From Streptomyces exfoliatus (lineage in GTDB: Bacteria > Actinomycetota > Actinomycetes > Streptomycetales > Streptomycetaceae): a stretch of 64,000 bases of DNA. The position numbers were made by a program, and so were the translations under genes. The stretch is taken from the NCBI RefSeq assembly GCF_000725545.1, contig NZ_JNZP01000011.1, positions 62,001 to 126,000 of the forward strand, read 5' to 3'. Positions 1-7,929 of the stretch are shown here, in pieces (positions within the stretch are counted from its first letter, which is position 1; every line of letters begins with the position of its first letter). The notes beneath the pieces were generated by a model. The model did no database searches, was not told the DNA's origin, and saw only the letters and a program-made list of their open reading frames with translations.

Positions 1-185
1 TGGCTCCGCGCGAGGTCGACGTGCTGCGGCTGCTCGCCGAGGGGCTCGACACCCGGCAGATCAGCGAGAAGCTCGCCTACTCCGAACGCACCGTCAAGAA
101 CATCCTGCACGCGTTGATGACGCGTCTTCAGCTCACCAATCGGGCGCATGCCGTCGCGTACGCGCTCCGCGAAGGCTACATCTGA
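1..185 (+). CDS. LuxR-family regulator, C-terminal end (partial)
   Basis: The window opens inside this gene; the frame starting at base 3 runs to TGA at 183-185. About 60 residues are visible and form a typical LuxR/GerE helix-turn-helix: PREVDVLRLLAEG, then the recognition region SERTVKNILHALMTRL, ending AYALREGYI. It should bind DNA as a transcription factor. The stop overlaps the ATG of the next gene (TGATG), so it is translationally coupled to the DUF4255 gene. A LuxR regulator at the head of an injection-system cluster makes it a candidate cluster regulator, but the N-terminal sensing part lies outside the window, so its signal is unknown. Confidence 0.85.
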   Translation, partial: APREVDVLRLLAEGLDTRQISEKLAYSERTVKNILHALMTRLQLTNRAHAVAYALREGYI

Positions 186-844
186 TGATCCATGAGATCG
201 ACGAGTCCCTGCGCCGTCTGCTCGCGCCCGCCGTCACCGGCGACGTCGCCTTCGACGCCCCGACCCGTGACTGGGCGGCCCGTCGCAACGCGCCCACCCT
301 GAACGCCTACTTGTACGACCTCCGGGAGGACGTGGCCCGGCGGGAACGCGGCCCCTACGCCGAGCGGGACACCGACGGGGTCGTGACGCGCAGACGTCAG
401 CCGCCGCGGTGGTTCCGGCTCTCGTACCTGGTGACGGCCTGGACCGCGCGGCCGGAGGACGAGCACCGGCTGCTCGCCGGCGCGATGGCGCTGCTGCTGC
501 CCCACGAGGTGCTGTCCGGCGACGCCGTGCCGGAGTCGGTGCGGCCGATCACCACCTCCCTTCCGATCACCGTGGCCGTGCCGCCCGCCGAGTCCCGGTC
601 CCTCGCGGACATCTGGTCGGCGCTCGGCGGTGAGCTCAAGCCCTCACTGGACGTCGTGATCACCACGCCGTTTCCGGTCACGCCTGTGTACGAGGTGGCT
701 CCGCCGGTCACCGAGGCGGAGATCGTCGTGCGCGGGATCGAGGGTGTGCCCGCCGCGACCAGGCCCCGGATGGTCCGGCGGCCCACGGCTGCCCGAGGGA
801 CTCCTGGTGCCGGCTCCCGCCCGAAGGGCGTGACCGGGGCATGA
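185..844 (+). CDS. cis16: DUF4255 (Pvc16/Afp16-like) tail terminator/sheath cap, Cis16
   Basis: This 219-residue protein carries the DUF4255/Pvc16 N-terminal domain over roughly residues 1-175 (MIHEIDESLRRLL start, NAYLYDLRED, and a central WFRLSYLVTAWT block). Afp16/Pvc16 homologues cap the distal end of the tube and sheath and end polymerisation. The last 40 residues are Arg/Pro/Gly-rich and probably disordered. Its ATG overlaps the upstream TGA, and its own TGA overlaps the ATG of the AAA+ gene (ATGA at 841-844), so regulator, cap and ATPase are coupled. The domain and the neighbouring AAA+ gene make the family call firm. The exact role is transferred from Photorhabdus and Serratia systems. 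Confidence 0.88.
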   Translation: MIHEIDESLRRLLAPAVTGDVAFDAPTRDWAARRNAPTLNAYLYDLREDVARRERGPYAERDTDGVVTRRRQPPRWFRLSYLVTAWTARPEDEHRLLAGAMALLLPHEVLSGDAVPESVRPITTSLPITVAVPPAESRSLADIWSALGGELKPSLDVVITTPFPVTPVYEVAPPVTEAEIVVRGIEGVPAATRPRMVRRPTAARGTPGAGSRPKGVTGA

Positions 845-2835
845 GCGATCCTCGAAGCCTGCTCGATCTGCTCGGCACGCTGCGCGCGCGGGTCGCCGCG
901 CTCGTGGAGGCCCGCAGCGCCTCGGATCCCACGGCGGGCGATCCCCTGCGCGGGCTCTACGTCACCGAGGACGCGGCCCGCCGGATCGCGGCGGAGCCCG
1001 TCCCCACGGCGGCCTACGACGCCGACGACCCGCTGCCGCAGCCCGGCCGGACTGATCGGCTCGGCGCCCTGACGGGGTCCTTCGGACTGTCGCCGCTCGA
1101 CACGCGCATCCTCCTGGCGGCGCTCGCGCCCGAAGTGGACCGGGGCTTCGAGGCGCTGTACGGGTACCTCAACGACGATGTCGGGCGGCGGCGCGCCACC
1201 GTGGCCCTCGCCCTTGACCTCGCCGGCACGGGCACCTTCGACCCCGCCGCACGCGACCGCTTCCACCCGGCGGCACCGCTGCGCTCCGGCGGCCTGCTGG
1301 ACGTCGACGACGAGGACCGGCCGCTGCCCGGGCGTGCGCTGCGCGTGCCGGAGCGGGTGGTGGCACATCTGTTGGGCGACGACACCCGTCTTGACGGCCA
1401 ACTCAGCGAGTGCGGAGTCGAGTTGTTGACTCCGGCCGATGCGGGCGCGGTCGGGGCGCCCACGGCGCTCGGTGCGCGTGTCGCCGCGGCGGGGGCCGTC
1501 ACCGTACATCTGCGCGAGCGGGTCCCCGGGGCCGCCACCGGGGCGGTGGTGGCAGCGCTGCTTGCCGCCGGACGGCCCGTACTGCGCTACCGGCCGGAGT
1601 CCGCCGATGCGACGGCGGCGCGGACGCTGTTGCGGGAGGCCCGGCTGCGCGGTGCGGCCGTGGTCGTCGAGCCGCTGCCGCCGAAGCCCGGTCCCCTGGT
1701 GCGCGCCCTGGCCTCCTCCGGTGCGACGGTGGTCCTCGCCGGGGCGGACGCGCCCGATCCCGGGTGGGCCCCGGACGCGGAGCTGCTGGCGCTCGACGCG
1801 CCGGCGGACGCCACGCATGCCGGTGACGTGTGGCGCCTCGAACTCGAGGGGCTCGCCGAGGACTTCGATCTGGACGAGGCCACCGCACCGTACCGTCTCA
1901 GTGGGGACCAGGTCCGTCGGGCGGCCCGTGCGGCGCGGGCGCTCGCCGCGTTCGAGGGAACCGCGCTCACGACGGCGCAGGTGCAGCACAGTGCACGGCT
2001 GGTCTCCGCGCCGCTGCTCGACAGTCATGCGCGGCGGATCCGGCCGGCCGTCGGCTTCGCCGACATCGTCCTTCCCGAGGAGCCGTCGGGGCTGCTGCGC
2101 GAGCTGGCGGGCCGGGCCCGTCATCGGGACCGGGTGCTCGGGGAGTGGAGGCTGCGCACCGGCGGTGGGCGGGGGCGGGGTGTCGTGGCGCTGTTCGCCG
2201 GTGAGTCCGGGACCGGCAAGACGCTCGGTGCCGAGGTCGTCGCCGGTGAGCTGGGCCTGGATCTGTATGTGGTCGACCTGTCCTCGGTCGTCGACAAGTA
2301 CGTCGGCGAGACCGAGAAGAACCTGGAGAGGATCTTCGTCGAGGTGGACCGCACGGACTGCGTGCTGCTCTTCGACGAGGCCGACGCGGTCTTCGGCAAG
2401 CGGTCGGAGGTGAAGAGTTCGCACGACCGGTACGCCAATCTGGAGAGCGCGTATCTGCTGCAGCGCCTCGAGGCGTTCGACGGAATCGCGGTGCTCACCA
2501 CCAACCTCCGGGCCAACATCGACGAGGCGTTCACGCGCCGGCTCGACCTGGTCGTGGACTTTCCCTTCCCCGACGCGGAGCAGCGGGTCTCGCTCTGGCA
2601 GACGTGCCTCGCGGGCGTGCCGAAGGAGGCTGACGTGGACGAGGAGATCGCGTGCTGCGCCAAGGAGTTCGAACTCGCGGGCGGCTCGATCCGGTCGGCC
2701 GCGGTGACGGCCGGATACCTGGCGGCGGCCCGCGGTTCGGCGGTGACCGGTGCGGACCTACGGGCCGGGGCGCGGCGCGAGTACCAGAAGGCGGGGCGGC
2801 TGGTCCCGGACGCGGGGGTGCCCTGGTCTCCGTGA
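841..2835 (+). CDS. cis15: AAA+ ATPase of the contractile injection system, Cis15
   Basis: The 664-residue protein has a divergent N-terminal half (residues 1-400) that looks like a degenerate winged-helix/AAA-like region of Afp15-type ATPases. A canonical C-terminal AAA+ module follows: Walker A GESGTGKT at about 454-461 and Walker B VLLFDEAD near 508, followed by FGKRSEVKSSHDRYANLE and arginine-finger region NIDEAFTRRLD. Pvc15/Afp15 proteins are needed for particle assembly, probably by remodelling or loading components in the cytoplasm. It starts inside the stop of the cap gene. A strong bidirectional terminator follows it, ending this short transcription unit. Confidence 0.9.
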   Translation: MSDPRSLLDLLGTLRARVAALVEARSASDPTAGDPLRGLYVTEDAARRIAAEPVPTAAYDADDPLPQPGRTDRLGALTGSFGLSPLDTRILLAALAPEVDRGFEALYGYLNDDVGRRRATVALALDLAGTGTFDPAARDRFHPAAPLRSGGLLDVDDEDRPLPGRALRVPERVVAHLLGDDTRLDGQLSECGVELLTPADAGAVGAPTALGARVAAAGAVTVHLRERVPGAATGAVVAALLAAGRPVLRYRPESADATAARTLLREARLRGAAVVVEPLPPKPGPLVRALASSGATVVLAGADAPDPGWAPDAELLALDAPADATHAGDVWRLELEGLAEDFDLDEATAPYRLSGDQVRRAARAARALAAFEGTALTTAQVQHSARLVSAPLLDSHARRIRPAVGFADIVLPEEPSGLLRELAGRARHRDRVLGEWRLRTGGGRGRGVVALFAGESGTGKTLGAEVVAGELGLDLYVVDLSSVVDKYVGETEKNLERIFVEVDRTDCVLLFDEADAVFGKRSEVKSSHDRYANLESAYLLQRLEAFDGIAVLTTNLRANIDEAFTRRLDLVVDFPFPDAEQRVSLWQTCLAGVPKEADVDEEIACCAKEFELAGGSIRSAAVTAGYLAAARGSAVTGADLRAGARREYQKAGRLVPDAGVPWSP

Positions 2836-2885
2836 CGGTACGGACGGCAGGGTCGTGATTCCGCGGACGGCAGGAGCTTGACGGC

Positions 2886-2921
2886 AAGGAGGGGCCACCC
2901 CGCACGGGGTGGCCCCTCCTT
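2886..2921. terminator. Perfect 16-bp stem terminator between convergent genes
   Basis: Arms 2886-2901 and 2906-2921 are exact reverse complements around the 4-base loop GCAC. The hairpin sits between the end of the AAA+ gene (+) and the end of the peptidoglycan-binding-like gene (-). It is flanked by A on one side and T on the other, so it can serve both directions. Confidence 0.85.
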
Positions 2922-2946
2922 ACGTGTCGAGTCGACCGCTCACGGC

Positions 2947-4572
2947 TCACATGACGCTGCCGCCGACCAGCTTCTTGATCGTCGCCGCGTCGACCGTGCC
3001 GGTCGCCGGAAGGCCGACGGCCGCCTGATAGGCGCGGATCTTGTCCTCGACCTGGCTGCTGTAGCGGCTGGTCATGTCCTTGTCCAGGCGGAAGTGGTCG
3101 ATGCCGTACTGGGCGTTGGTGCGTGCCCGCTGGAAGTCGGTGGGGCTGTAATCACGGTTGTACGCCGCCCAGAACGCGGCCGTCAGCTGGGTGGTCTCCC
3201 AACTCGTGCCACCCACCCGCACCCTGTCGACCGTGATGCCCTGGGCCCACAGCGAGGTGAGTGTGGCCCGTCCGAGCGTGCCTCTGTCATCCGTCTCGAA
3301 GATCGCGGCGGAGTTCTTCTGGTTCTCGACACCGTCCTTGTACACGGCGTCCTGGTAGCAGGCCAGGGCGTTGCGGGTGGGGGTGTCGATCACGCCCGGG
3401 GACCAACCCGGCTGGAGCCGGCAGGGGTTGCTGGACGACATGTTCGCCAGGCGTTCCTGGGCGAACTCGACGATGACGTCCTTCGGGGAGCCGGGGACCC
3501 ACGGGGGCGGAGTCGGGGTGTCGGCGGGCGGCGCGGGGGGCTGCTCGTTCCCGCCGTCGCCGGGTTCCGGCGCTTCCTCGGTCGGTGCGCCGCCGCCGTC
3601 CTGTCCGCCCTCCGTCGGGGCCCCTCCGGGGTCGCCCCCCTGTCCGCCACCCCCGCCGGGCGGCGGTGGCCCACCGTCCGTGAGGGGCGGAGGGCCTCCG
3701 GGTGCCTTTCCGCCGGGCTTGGGCGCTCCGGTCCCGCCCGGTGGTGGCGGTGCTTCGGGCAGCGCCTCACCGTCGCCCTGGGGCGCCGGCCTCGGCGCGC
3801 CGGTCGCCCGGATCTCCTTCGCCGCGCTGACGATCTTCGGGGAGAAGTTGAACCAGAGCACGACGAAGGCGATCACGGCGGTCAGCAGGAGTCCGCCCAC
3901 CACCACGAGCCAGTTCCCGAAGACGGGGCGCTGGTCGAAGGTGCCGTCGAGGTCGAGGGCGGTGTCGTCGCCCGCCCGTCGCACGGCCACGGTGAACCGG
4001 TGCGACTCCTCGGTGCCGGTCCACCGCACGGCCTGCGGGCGTACGACGAGCTCGCCGAAGGCGGCGCGGCCCGGGGCGATCTGCACGGCGTTCGGACGTA
4101 CGTCGAAGGTGAGCCGGTTGGCCTCGTCACGCGCCACGAGGGACGCGGTCAGCGGCGTGTTGCCGAGGTTGTCCACGGCGATGCGGGCCCGGCCGCGGAA
4201 GCGGCCCAGGAGCGCGGGCGGCAGGAGTTCGGCGCGGGTCTCGGTGAAGGGCGTGATGGTCAGCCTGCCCTCCACCACGTCGCGGGCGGCGGCGTTCTCC
4301 CGGGGGTCGACACGGATGCCGTACGCGACGGGGCCGGCCTCCACGTCGGAGGAGCGGGGCGGGGCGAACGAGATCTCGGCGGTCCCCTCGCTGCCCGGGT
4401 AGAGGCGGAGTACGTCCGGCTCCACCCGGGACCAGCCCGAGGGTTTGCCGACGAGGGAGAGCCGGTACTCCTCGACGGTGTCGCCGGTGTTCCGCACCCG
4501 CAGTCGGGCGCCGGCCCGGGCCCCGGGCTCGACGGTCACCTCGGTCGGGTCCAGAGAGGTCCACATGGTCAT
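2947..4572 (-). CDS. CIS-associated membrane protein: Ig-like repeats, TM helix, Pro/Gly linker, peptidoglycan-binding-like domain
   Basis: This 541-residue protein lies on the opposite strand inside the CIS locus. Residues 1-215 look like two beta-sandwich repeats of the COG1470/NEW3 type (VEPGARAGARLRVRNTGDTVEEY; later RARIAVDNLGNTP). A single strong transmembrane helix covers 221-243. Residues 255-365 are a Pro/Gly-rich linker. The C-terminal ~175 residues end in a PG_binding_1-like helix set (DKIRAYQAAVGLPATGTVDAA). There is no signal peptide, so the expected topology is N-terminus inside and C-terminus in the wall. It could dock the injection apparatus to the envelope. Homologues are often annotated 'hydrolytic protein', but I see no catalytic motif. 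Confidence 0.75.
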   Translation of the reverse strand: MTMWTSLDPTEVTVEPGARAGARLRVRNTGDTVEEYRLSLVGKPSGWSRVEPDVLRLYPGSEGTAEISFAPPRSSDVEAGPVAYGIRVDPRENAAARDVVEGRLTITPFTETRAELLPPALLGRFRGRARIAVDNLGNTPLTASLVARDEANRLTFDVRPNAVQIAPGRAAFGELVVRPQAVRWTGTEESHRFTVAVRRAGDDTALDLDGTFDQRPVFGNWLVVVGGLLLTAVIAFVVLWFNFSPKIVSAAKEIRATGAPRPAPQGDGEALPEAPPPPGGTGAPKPGGKAPGGPPPLTDGGPPPPGGGGGQGGDPGGAPTEGGQDGGGAPTEEAPEPGDGGNEQPPAPPADTPTPPPWVPGSPKDVIVEFAQERLANMSSSNPCRLQPGWSPGVIDTPTRNALACYQDAVYKDGVENQKNSAAIFETDDRGTLGRATLTSLWAQGITVDRVRVGGTSWETTQLTAAFWAAYNRDYSPTDFQRARTNAQYGIDHFRLDKDMTSRYSSQVEDKIRAYQAAVGLPATGTVDAATIKKLVGGSVM

Positions 4573-5033
4573 GGGCGAACGCTAAGGGGGCGGGGGTGGT
4601 GCCCGGCTGCCCGAAAGTCCCTGCTCGGGGGCAGCGCACGGTGCCCCTGTGTCCCTTCGCGGCACGGACCGGGGTTCCGCTCGGTGCGGAAGGGTGCCGC
4701 TGCGCCGCGCAGGGGTGTCGAAGCAGTCGCCGGCCGTCCCGCAGCGCCTGTCCGGGCCACGGGTGGACCCGTACCCCCGCCGTACCTTCGCATGCGCGGG
4801 TTCCGTCGCCAAGGGCCGGAGACCCGGTCGTTCGTCCGCCCATGCGCGGCGTTCGTCTTCTGGAGCGACTGACCGGCGGCAGCGGCCGTCTCGCCGACGG
4901 GCAGTGCCGGTGTCCGCGAGGGCAACGCCTGTTGCCCTCGCGAGCGCCCCTTCTTCCCTGGTCGGGGGCGGCGGACTCGGCGAGAGTCGGAAGCGTACGA
5001 CCGCTGTCTACGGCCAAGGGGAGGGCGAGCGGA
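4573..5033. other. Divergent intergenic region upstream of the CIS structural operon
   Basis: About 460 bp separate the minus-strand membrane-protein gene from the first plus-strand CIS open frame. No frame here reads like a real protein. It contains a perfect 12-bp inverted repeat (4915-4926 and 4931-4942, loop GCCT) and a short dyad GACTC-N5-GAGTC at 4974-4988. It must hold the promoters of both flanking units, but I could not identify -35/-10 boxes with confidence. Confidence 0.6.
4915..4942. promoter_or_regulatory. Perfect 12-bp inverted repeat in the CIS promoter region
   Basis: CGCGAGGGCAAC at 4915-4926 and its exact reverse complement at 4931-4942 flank a 4-base loop. It lies between divergent genes about 90 bp before the first possible CIS start codon. 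It could be a terminator, an mRNA leader hairpin or an operator; the sequence does not decide between these. Confidence 0.5.
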
Positions 5034-5129
5034 ATGAAGTCGACGCACCACCGCGAACCGGAGGCCGCCCGGGGCGACCGCCCGGCGGCCGATGCCGGGA
5101 CGGCGATGCCGCCCCCGTCGAACCGCTAG
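5034..5129 (+). CDS. Possible 31-residue leader peptide or small protein before the sheath gene
   Basis: ATG at 5034 follows a purine-rich ribosome-binding region (AAGGGGAGGGCGAGCGGA). It opens a 31-codon frame (MKSTHHREPEAARGDRP...PPPSNR) ending in TAG at 5127-5129. The peptide is hydrophilic with no recognisable domain. It lies 76 bp upstream of the sheath start on the same strand, so it would be the first cistron of the structural operon. It may be a regulatory leader or a genuine small protein. GC-rich DNA produces chance frames easily; the good ribosome-binding site is the only positive evidence. Confidence 0.35.
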   Translation: MKSTHHREPEAARGDRPAADAGTAMPPPSNR

Positions 5130-5205
5130 CCGCCGGCCGCCCCGCACAGACCTCGGTTCACCGACCGCCCGTCCCATCCCGCCCCGTCCAAGGAGAGCAC
5201 GCCCC

Positions 5206-6792
5206 ATGCCCACGTACCTGTCCCCCGGCGTCTACGTCGAGGAAGTCGCCAGCGGCTCCCGTCCCATCGAGGGGATGGGGACCTCGGTCGCCGCCTTCGT
5301 CGGACTCTCGCCCGTCGGGCCGCTCAACGAGCCGGTGCTCGTCACCAACTGGTCGCAGTACGTCGCGTCGTTCGGTGACTTCACGGACGGGTACTACCTC
5401 GCGCACTCCGTGTACGGGTTCTTCAACAACGGAGGCACCGCCGCGTACGTCGTGCGGGTGGGCGGCGGGGACGCCCTCGGCGCCACCCAGGCCGTCGGAT
5501 CCGCCACCGCCGCCGGTGCCGCACCTCAGCTCGTCGCCGGTGAGTCCGTCGCACTCGGCGCCTTCCGGGTCGCCGCGATCACCGCGGGGTCCGAGGCCGG
5601 TGGGGCGCTCACCGTCGAGGTCCAGGACGTCGAGGGCGAGGCCGAGCGCTTCAAGCTGGTCGTCAAGGACGGCGAGAAGGTCGTCGAGAGCTTCGACGCC
5701 TCCGCGAAGAAGAGCGCGCGCAACTACGTCGTCGCCCAGGTCAAGCAGCGGTCCAAGACCATCGTGATCGAGGAGGCCGCGGCCGGCGGGCAGCTCGCCA
5801 GGCCCGACGCCCAGGCCGTCACCCTCGCACCGCCCGCGCAGGTTCCCGCGCCCGTCGCGACACGGACCGAGGTGGCCGCCGCGCTGGAGTCCAAGCAGTT
5901 CATCGGCGACTCCGCCGACCGTACGGGCTTCGGCGGCCTGGAGGCGTACGACGAGATCAACATGGTCGCCGTGCCCGACCTGATGGCCGCCTACCAGCAG
6001 GGGCTCATCGACCTGGAGCAGGTCAAGGCCGTCCAGCTCGGTCTCGTCGCGCACTGCGAGCTGATGGGCGACCGGATGGCGATCCTCGACCCGCCGCCCT
6101 CGCTCAACGCCCGTGACATCCGCAAGTGGCGCCAGGACGTGGCCGGTTACGACTCCCCGTACGCGGCCCTCTACTACCCCTGGATCAAGTCCTTCGACCC
6201 GGCGAGCGGTCAGACGCGTACGGTGCCGCCGTCCGGGCACATGGCCGGCGTCTGGGCCCGCAACGACGCCGAGCGCGGCGTCCACAAGGCCCCCGCCAAC
6301 GAGATCGTGCGCGGCGCCGTCGACCTGGAGCTGCAGATCACGCGCGGTGAGCAGGACCTGCTCAACCCGATCGGCGTGAACTGCATCCGCGCCTTCCCGG
6401 GCCGCGGCATCCGGGTGTGGGGCGCGCGGACGCTGGCCTCCGACCCGGCGTGGCGCTACCTGAACGTCCGCCGCTACTTCAACTACCTGGAGGAGTCGAT
6501 CCTCGTCGGCACCCAGTGGGTCGTCTTCGAGCCGAACGACCAGTCGCTGTGGGCCCGGATCCGCCGCAACGTCTCGGCCTTCCTCGTCAACGAGTGGCGG
6601 CAGGGCGCCCTGTTCGGCCAGCGGGCCGAGGACGCGTTCTACGTGAAGTGCGACGCCGAGACGAACCCGCCGGAGTCCGTCGACCTCGGTCGCGTGGTCT
6701 GCGAGATCGGCATCGCCCCGGTGAAGCCCGCCGAGTTCGTGGTCTTCCGCCTCGCGCAGTTCCAGGGTGGCGGGGGCGAACTGGAGGAGTAG
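5206..6792 (+). CDS. Contractile sheath protein
   Basis: The 528-residue protein begins MPTYLSPGVYVEEVASGSRPIEG, the hallmark N-terminus of phage/CIS tail sheath proteins (TYLSPGVYVEE). The ATG at 5206 is preceded by AAGGAGAG at 5190-5197; an in-frame extension to 5092 reads as non-protein Arg/Pro sequence and is rejected. Residues 90-240 form a variable Ala-rich insert. The conserved C-terminal half has NCIRAFPGRGIRVWGARTLA and YLNVRRYFNYLEESI, which form the sheath handshake region. Sheath subunits polymerise round the tube and contract to drive it outward. The length is normal for eCIS sheaths, and this is the first major cistron of the operon. Confidence 0.95.
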   Translation: MPTYLSPGVYVEEVASGSRPIEGMGTSVAAFVGLSPVGPLNEPVLVTNWSQYVASFGDFTDGYYLAHSVYGFFNNGGTAAYVVRVGGGDALGATQAVGSATAAGAAPQLVAGESVALGAFRVAAITAGSEAGGALTVEVQDVEGEAERFKLVVKDGEKVVESFDASAKKSARNYVVAQVKQRSKTIVIEEAAAGGQLARPDAQAVTLAPPAQVPAPVATRTEVAAALESKQFIGDSADRTGFGGLEAYDEINMVAVPDLMAAYQQGLIDLEQVKAVQLGLVAHCELMGDRMAILDPPPSLNARDIRKWRQDVAGYDSPYAALYYPWIKSFDPASGQTRTVPPSGHMAGVWARNDAERGVHKAPANEIVRGAVDLELQITRGEQDLLNPIGVNCIRAFPGRGIRVWGARTLASDPAWRYLNVRRYFNYLEESILVGTQWVVFEPNDQSLWARIRRNVSAFLVNEWRQGALFGQRAEDAFYVKCDAETNPPESVDLGRVVCEIGIAPVKPAEFVVFRLAQFQGGGGELEE

Positions 6793-6875
6793 TCCTCCTC
6801 TTTCTCGTCCCTCTCCCAGCTCCTTCCCTCCTTCTCCGCCCAGCCGGACCCCTTACATGAACAGGAGTGACCCGT

Positions 6876-7319
6876 ATGTCCCTCGACACCGGTGACGCCC
6901 TCACTACCCACAATTTCGGCCTGCAGATCGACGGCGTCATGGTCGAGACCCTGCAGGAGATCAGCGGCCTCTCCATGGAGCAGGACGTGATCGAGTTCCA
7001 GCAGGTCTCGGCGGACGGCAAGCCGATCATCAAGAAGCTTCCCGGCGTGAAGAAGGCCGGCGAGTGCACGGTGACCCGTGGTGCCACCCAGTCCGCCGCC
7101 TTCACCGAGTGGATCGCGTCCTCCATCGCCGGCGACATGGGTTCGGCCCGCAAGGACGCGTCCATCATCTTCCTGGACTACCAGCTCACCGAGGTGAAGC
7201 GGTACAACCTGCGCAACGCCTGGTGCACCAAGGTGGAGCTGAGCGCGACCAAGGCCGGCGACGCCGCCGCCCTCACCGAGCAGGTCACCATCACCTTCGA
7301 AGAGCTGACGCTCGGCTGA
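6876..7319 (+). CDS. Inner tube protein (T4 gp19-like), first copy
   Basis: This 147-residue protein belongs to the T4 gp19/Hcp-like tail tube family. It has the early block HNFGLQIDGVMVETLQEISGLSMEQDVIEFQQ, the middle KKLPGVKKAGECTVTRG, and the terminal TITFEELTLG strand. The ATG at 6876 has AGGAG at 6863-6867; an in-frame GTG at 6867 overlaps that ribosome-binding site and is less likely. Tube subunits stack as hexameric rings inside the sheath. The stop overlaps the next ATG (TGATG at 7317-7321). A second tube paralogue lies at 10888, so one is probably the main tube and the other an initiator ring. Confidence 0.93.
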   Translation: MSLDTGDALTTHNFGLQIDGVMVETLQEISGLSMEQDVIEFQQVSADGKPIIKKLPGVKKAGECTVTRGATQSAAFTEWIASSIAGDMGSARKDASIIFLDYQLTEVKRYNLRNAWCTKVELSATKAGDAAALTEQVTITFEELTLG

Positions 7320-7741
7320 TGCGACGCGAAGGAGGAGCGGCGGAAGCGCAGCGGGGACGTCAACACGAGCCGTTGCGGACGGAGTTCGAGTTCGAGCTGC
7401 CGCGCGGGTTCGTCGACGAGGCCGGCACCGTGCACCGCCACGGGGCGATGCGGCTCGCCACGGCCAGGGACGAGCTGCTCCCGCTGCGGGACATCCGGGT
7501 CCGTGAGAACCCGGCGTACCTGTCCGTGGTGCTGCTCGGCCGGGTGATCACCCGGCTGGGCACGCTCCCGTCGGTCCACGACGGGACGGTGGAGAACATG
7601 TTCGCCTCCGACCTGGCGTTCCTCCAGGACTTCTACCGGCAGATCAACGCGGAGGGCCACACCAGGGCCGCCGTCGCGTGCCCGCACTGCGAGGAGTCCT
7701 TCGAGGTCGAGCTGGCCGGGAGCCGCCTGGGGGAATCGTGA
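7319..7741 (+). CDS. Small CIS tail-assembly protein with CxxC motif
   Basis: This 140-residue protein starts in the TGATG overlap with the tube gene. Recognisable stretches are LPRGFVDEAGTVHRHGAMRLATARDEL and the helical block FASDLAFLQDFYRQIN, followed by a CPHC pair near the C-terminus. It looks like the small tail-assembly (chaperone-like) proteins encoded between tube and tape-measure genes in phage tails and actinobacterial CIS loci. It ends in a GTGA overlap with the next gene. A run of five G residues at 7729-7733, just before its stop, could permit -1 slippage into the DUF6760 frame. Its exact role is not established. Confidence 0.7.
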   Translation: MRREGGAAEAQRGRQHEPLRTEFEFELPRGFVDEAGTVHRHGAMRLATARDELLPLRDIRVRENPAYLSVVLLGRVITRLGTLPSVHDGTVENMFASDLAFLQDFYRQINAEGHTRAAVACPHCEESFEVELAGSRLGES

Positions 7742-7890
7742 CGTACGCGGCCGACCGGATCGAGGAGGAGACCGCGTACCTCGCCTTCCACTTCCACTGG
7801 GGCATGGACGACATCCTCGATCTGGAGCACGCGGACCGACGGAGGTACGTGGGCCAGGTGGCCTCGCTGGTGGAGCGGTCGCAGGCGTAA
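7738..7890 (+). CDS. DUF6760 small protein (GpE-like)
   Basis: The 50-residue protein starts at GTG 7738, overlapping the upstream stop. Its core is RIEEETAYLAFHFHWGMDDILDLEHADRRRY. The pattern of a short helix, an FHW motif, a D-x-x-D-L turn and a basic helix resembles the phage P2 GpE tail-assembly family and is found as DUF6760 in actinobacterial CIS clusters. It lies directly before the large disordered protein, where phage tails place chaperone pairs before the tape measure. It may be made separately by coupled translation, fused by frameshift, or both. Confidence 0.75.
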   Translation: MTYAADRIEEETAYLAFHFHWGMDDILDLEHADRRRYVGQVASLVERSQA

Positions 7891-7929
7891 CGGCAGGGCA
7901 GGGAAGGGAGGTCGGAGGAGACGGTGGGG

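Noticed and set aside
2878..4872. 664-codon plus-strand frame opposite the peptidoglycan-binding-like membrane protein
   Set aside because: The minus strand shows a membrane helix, conserved repeats and a recognised domain; the plus frame shows none.
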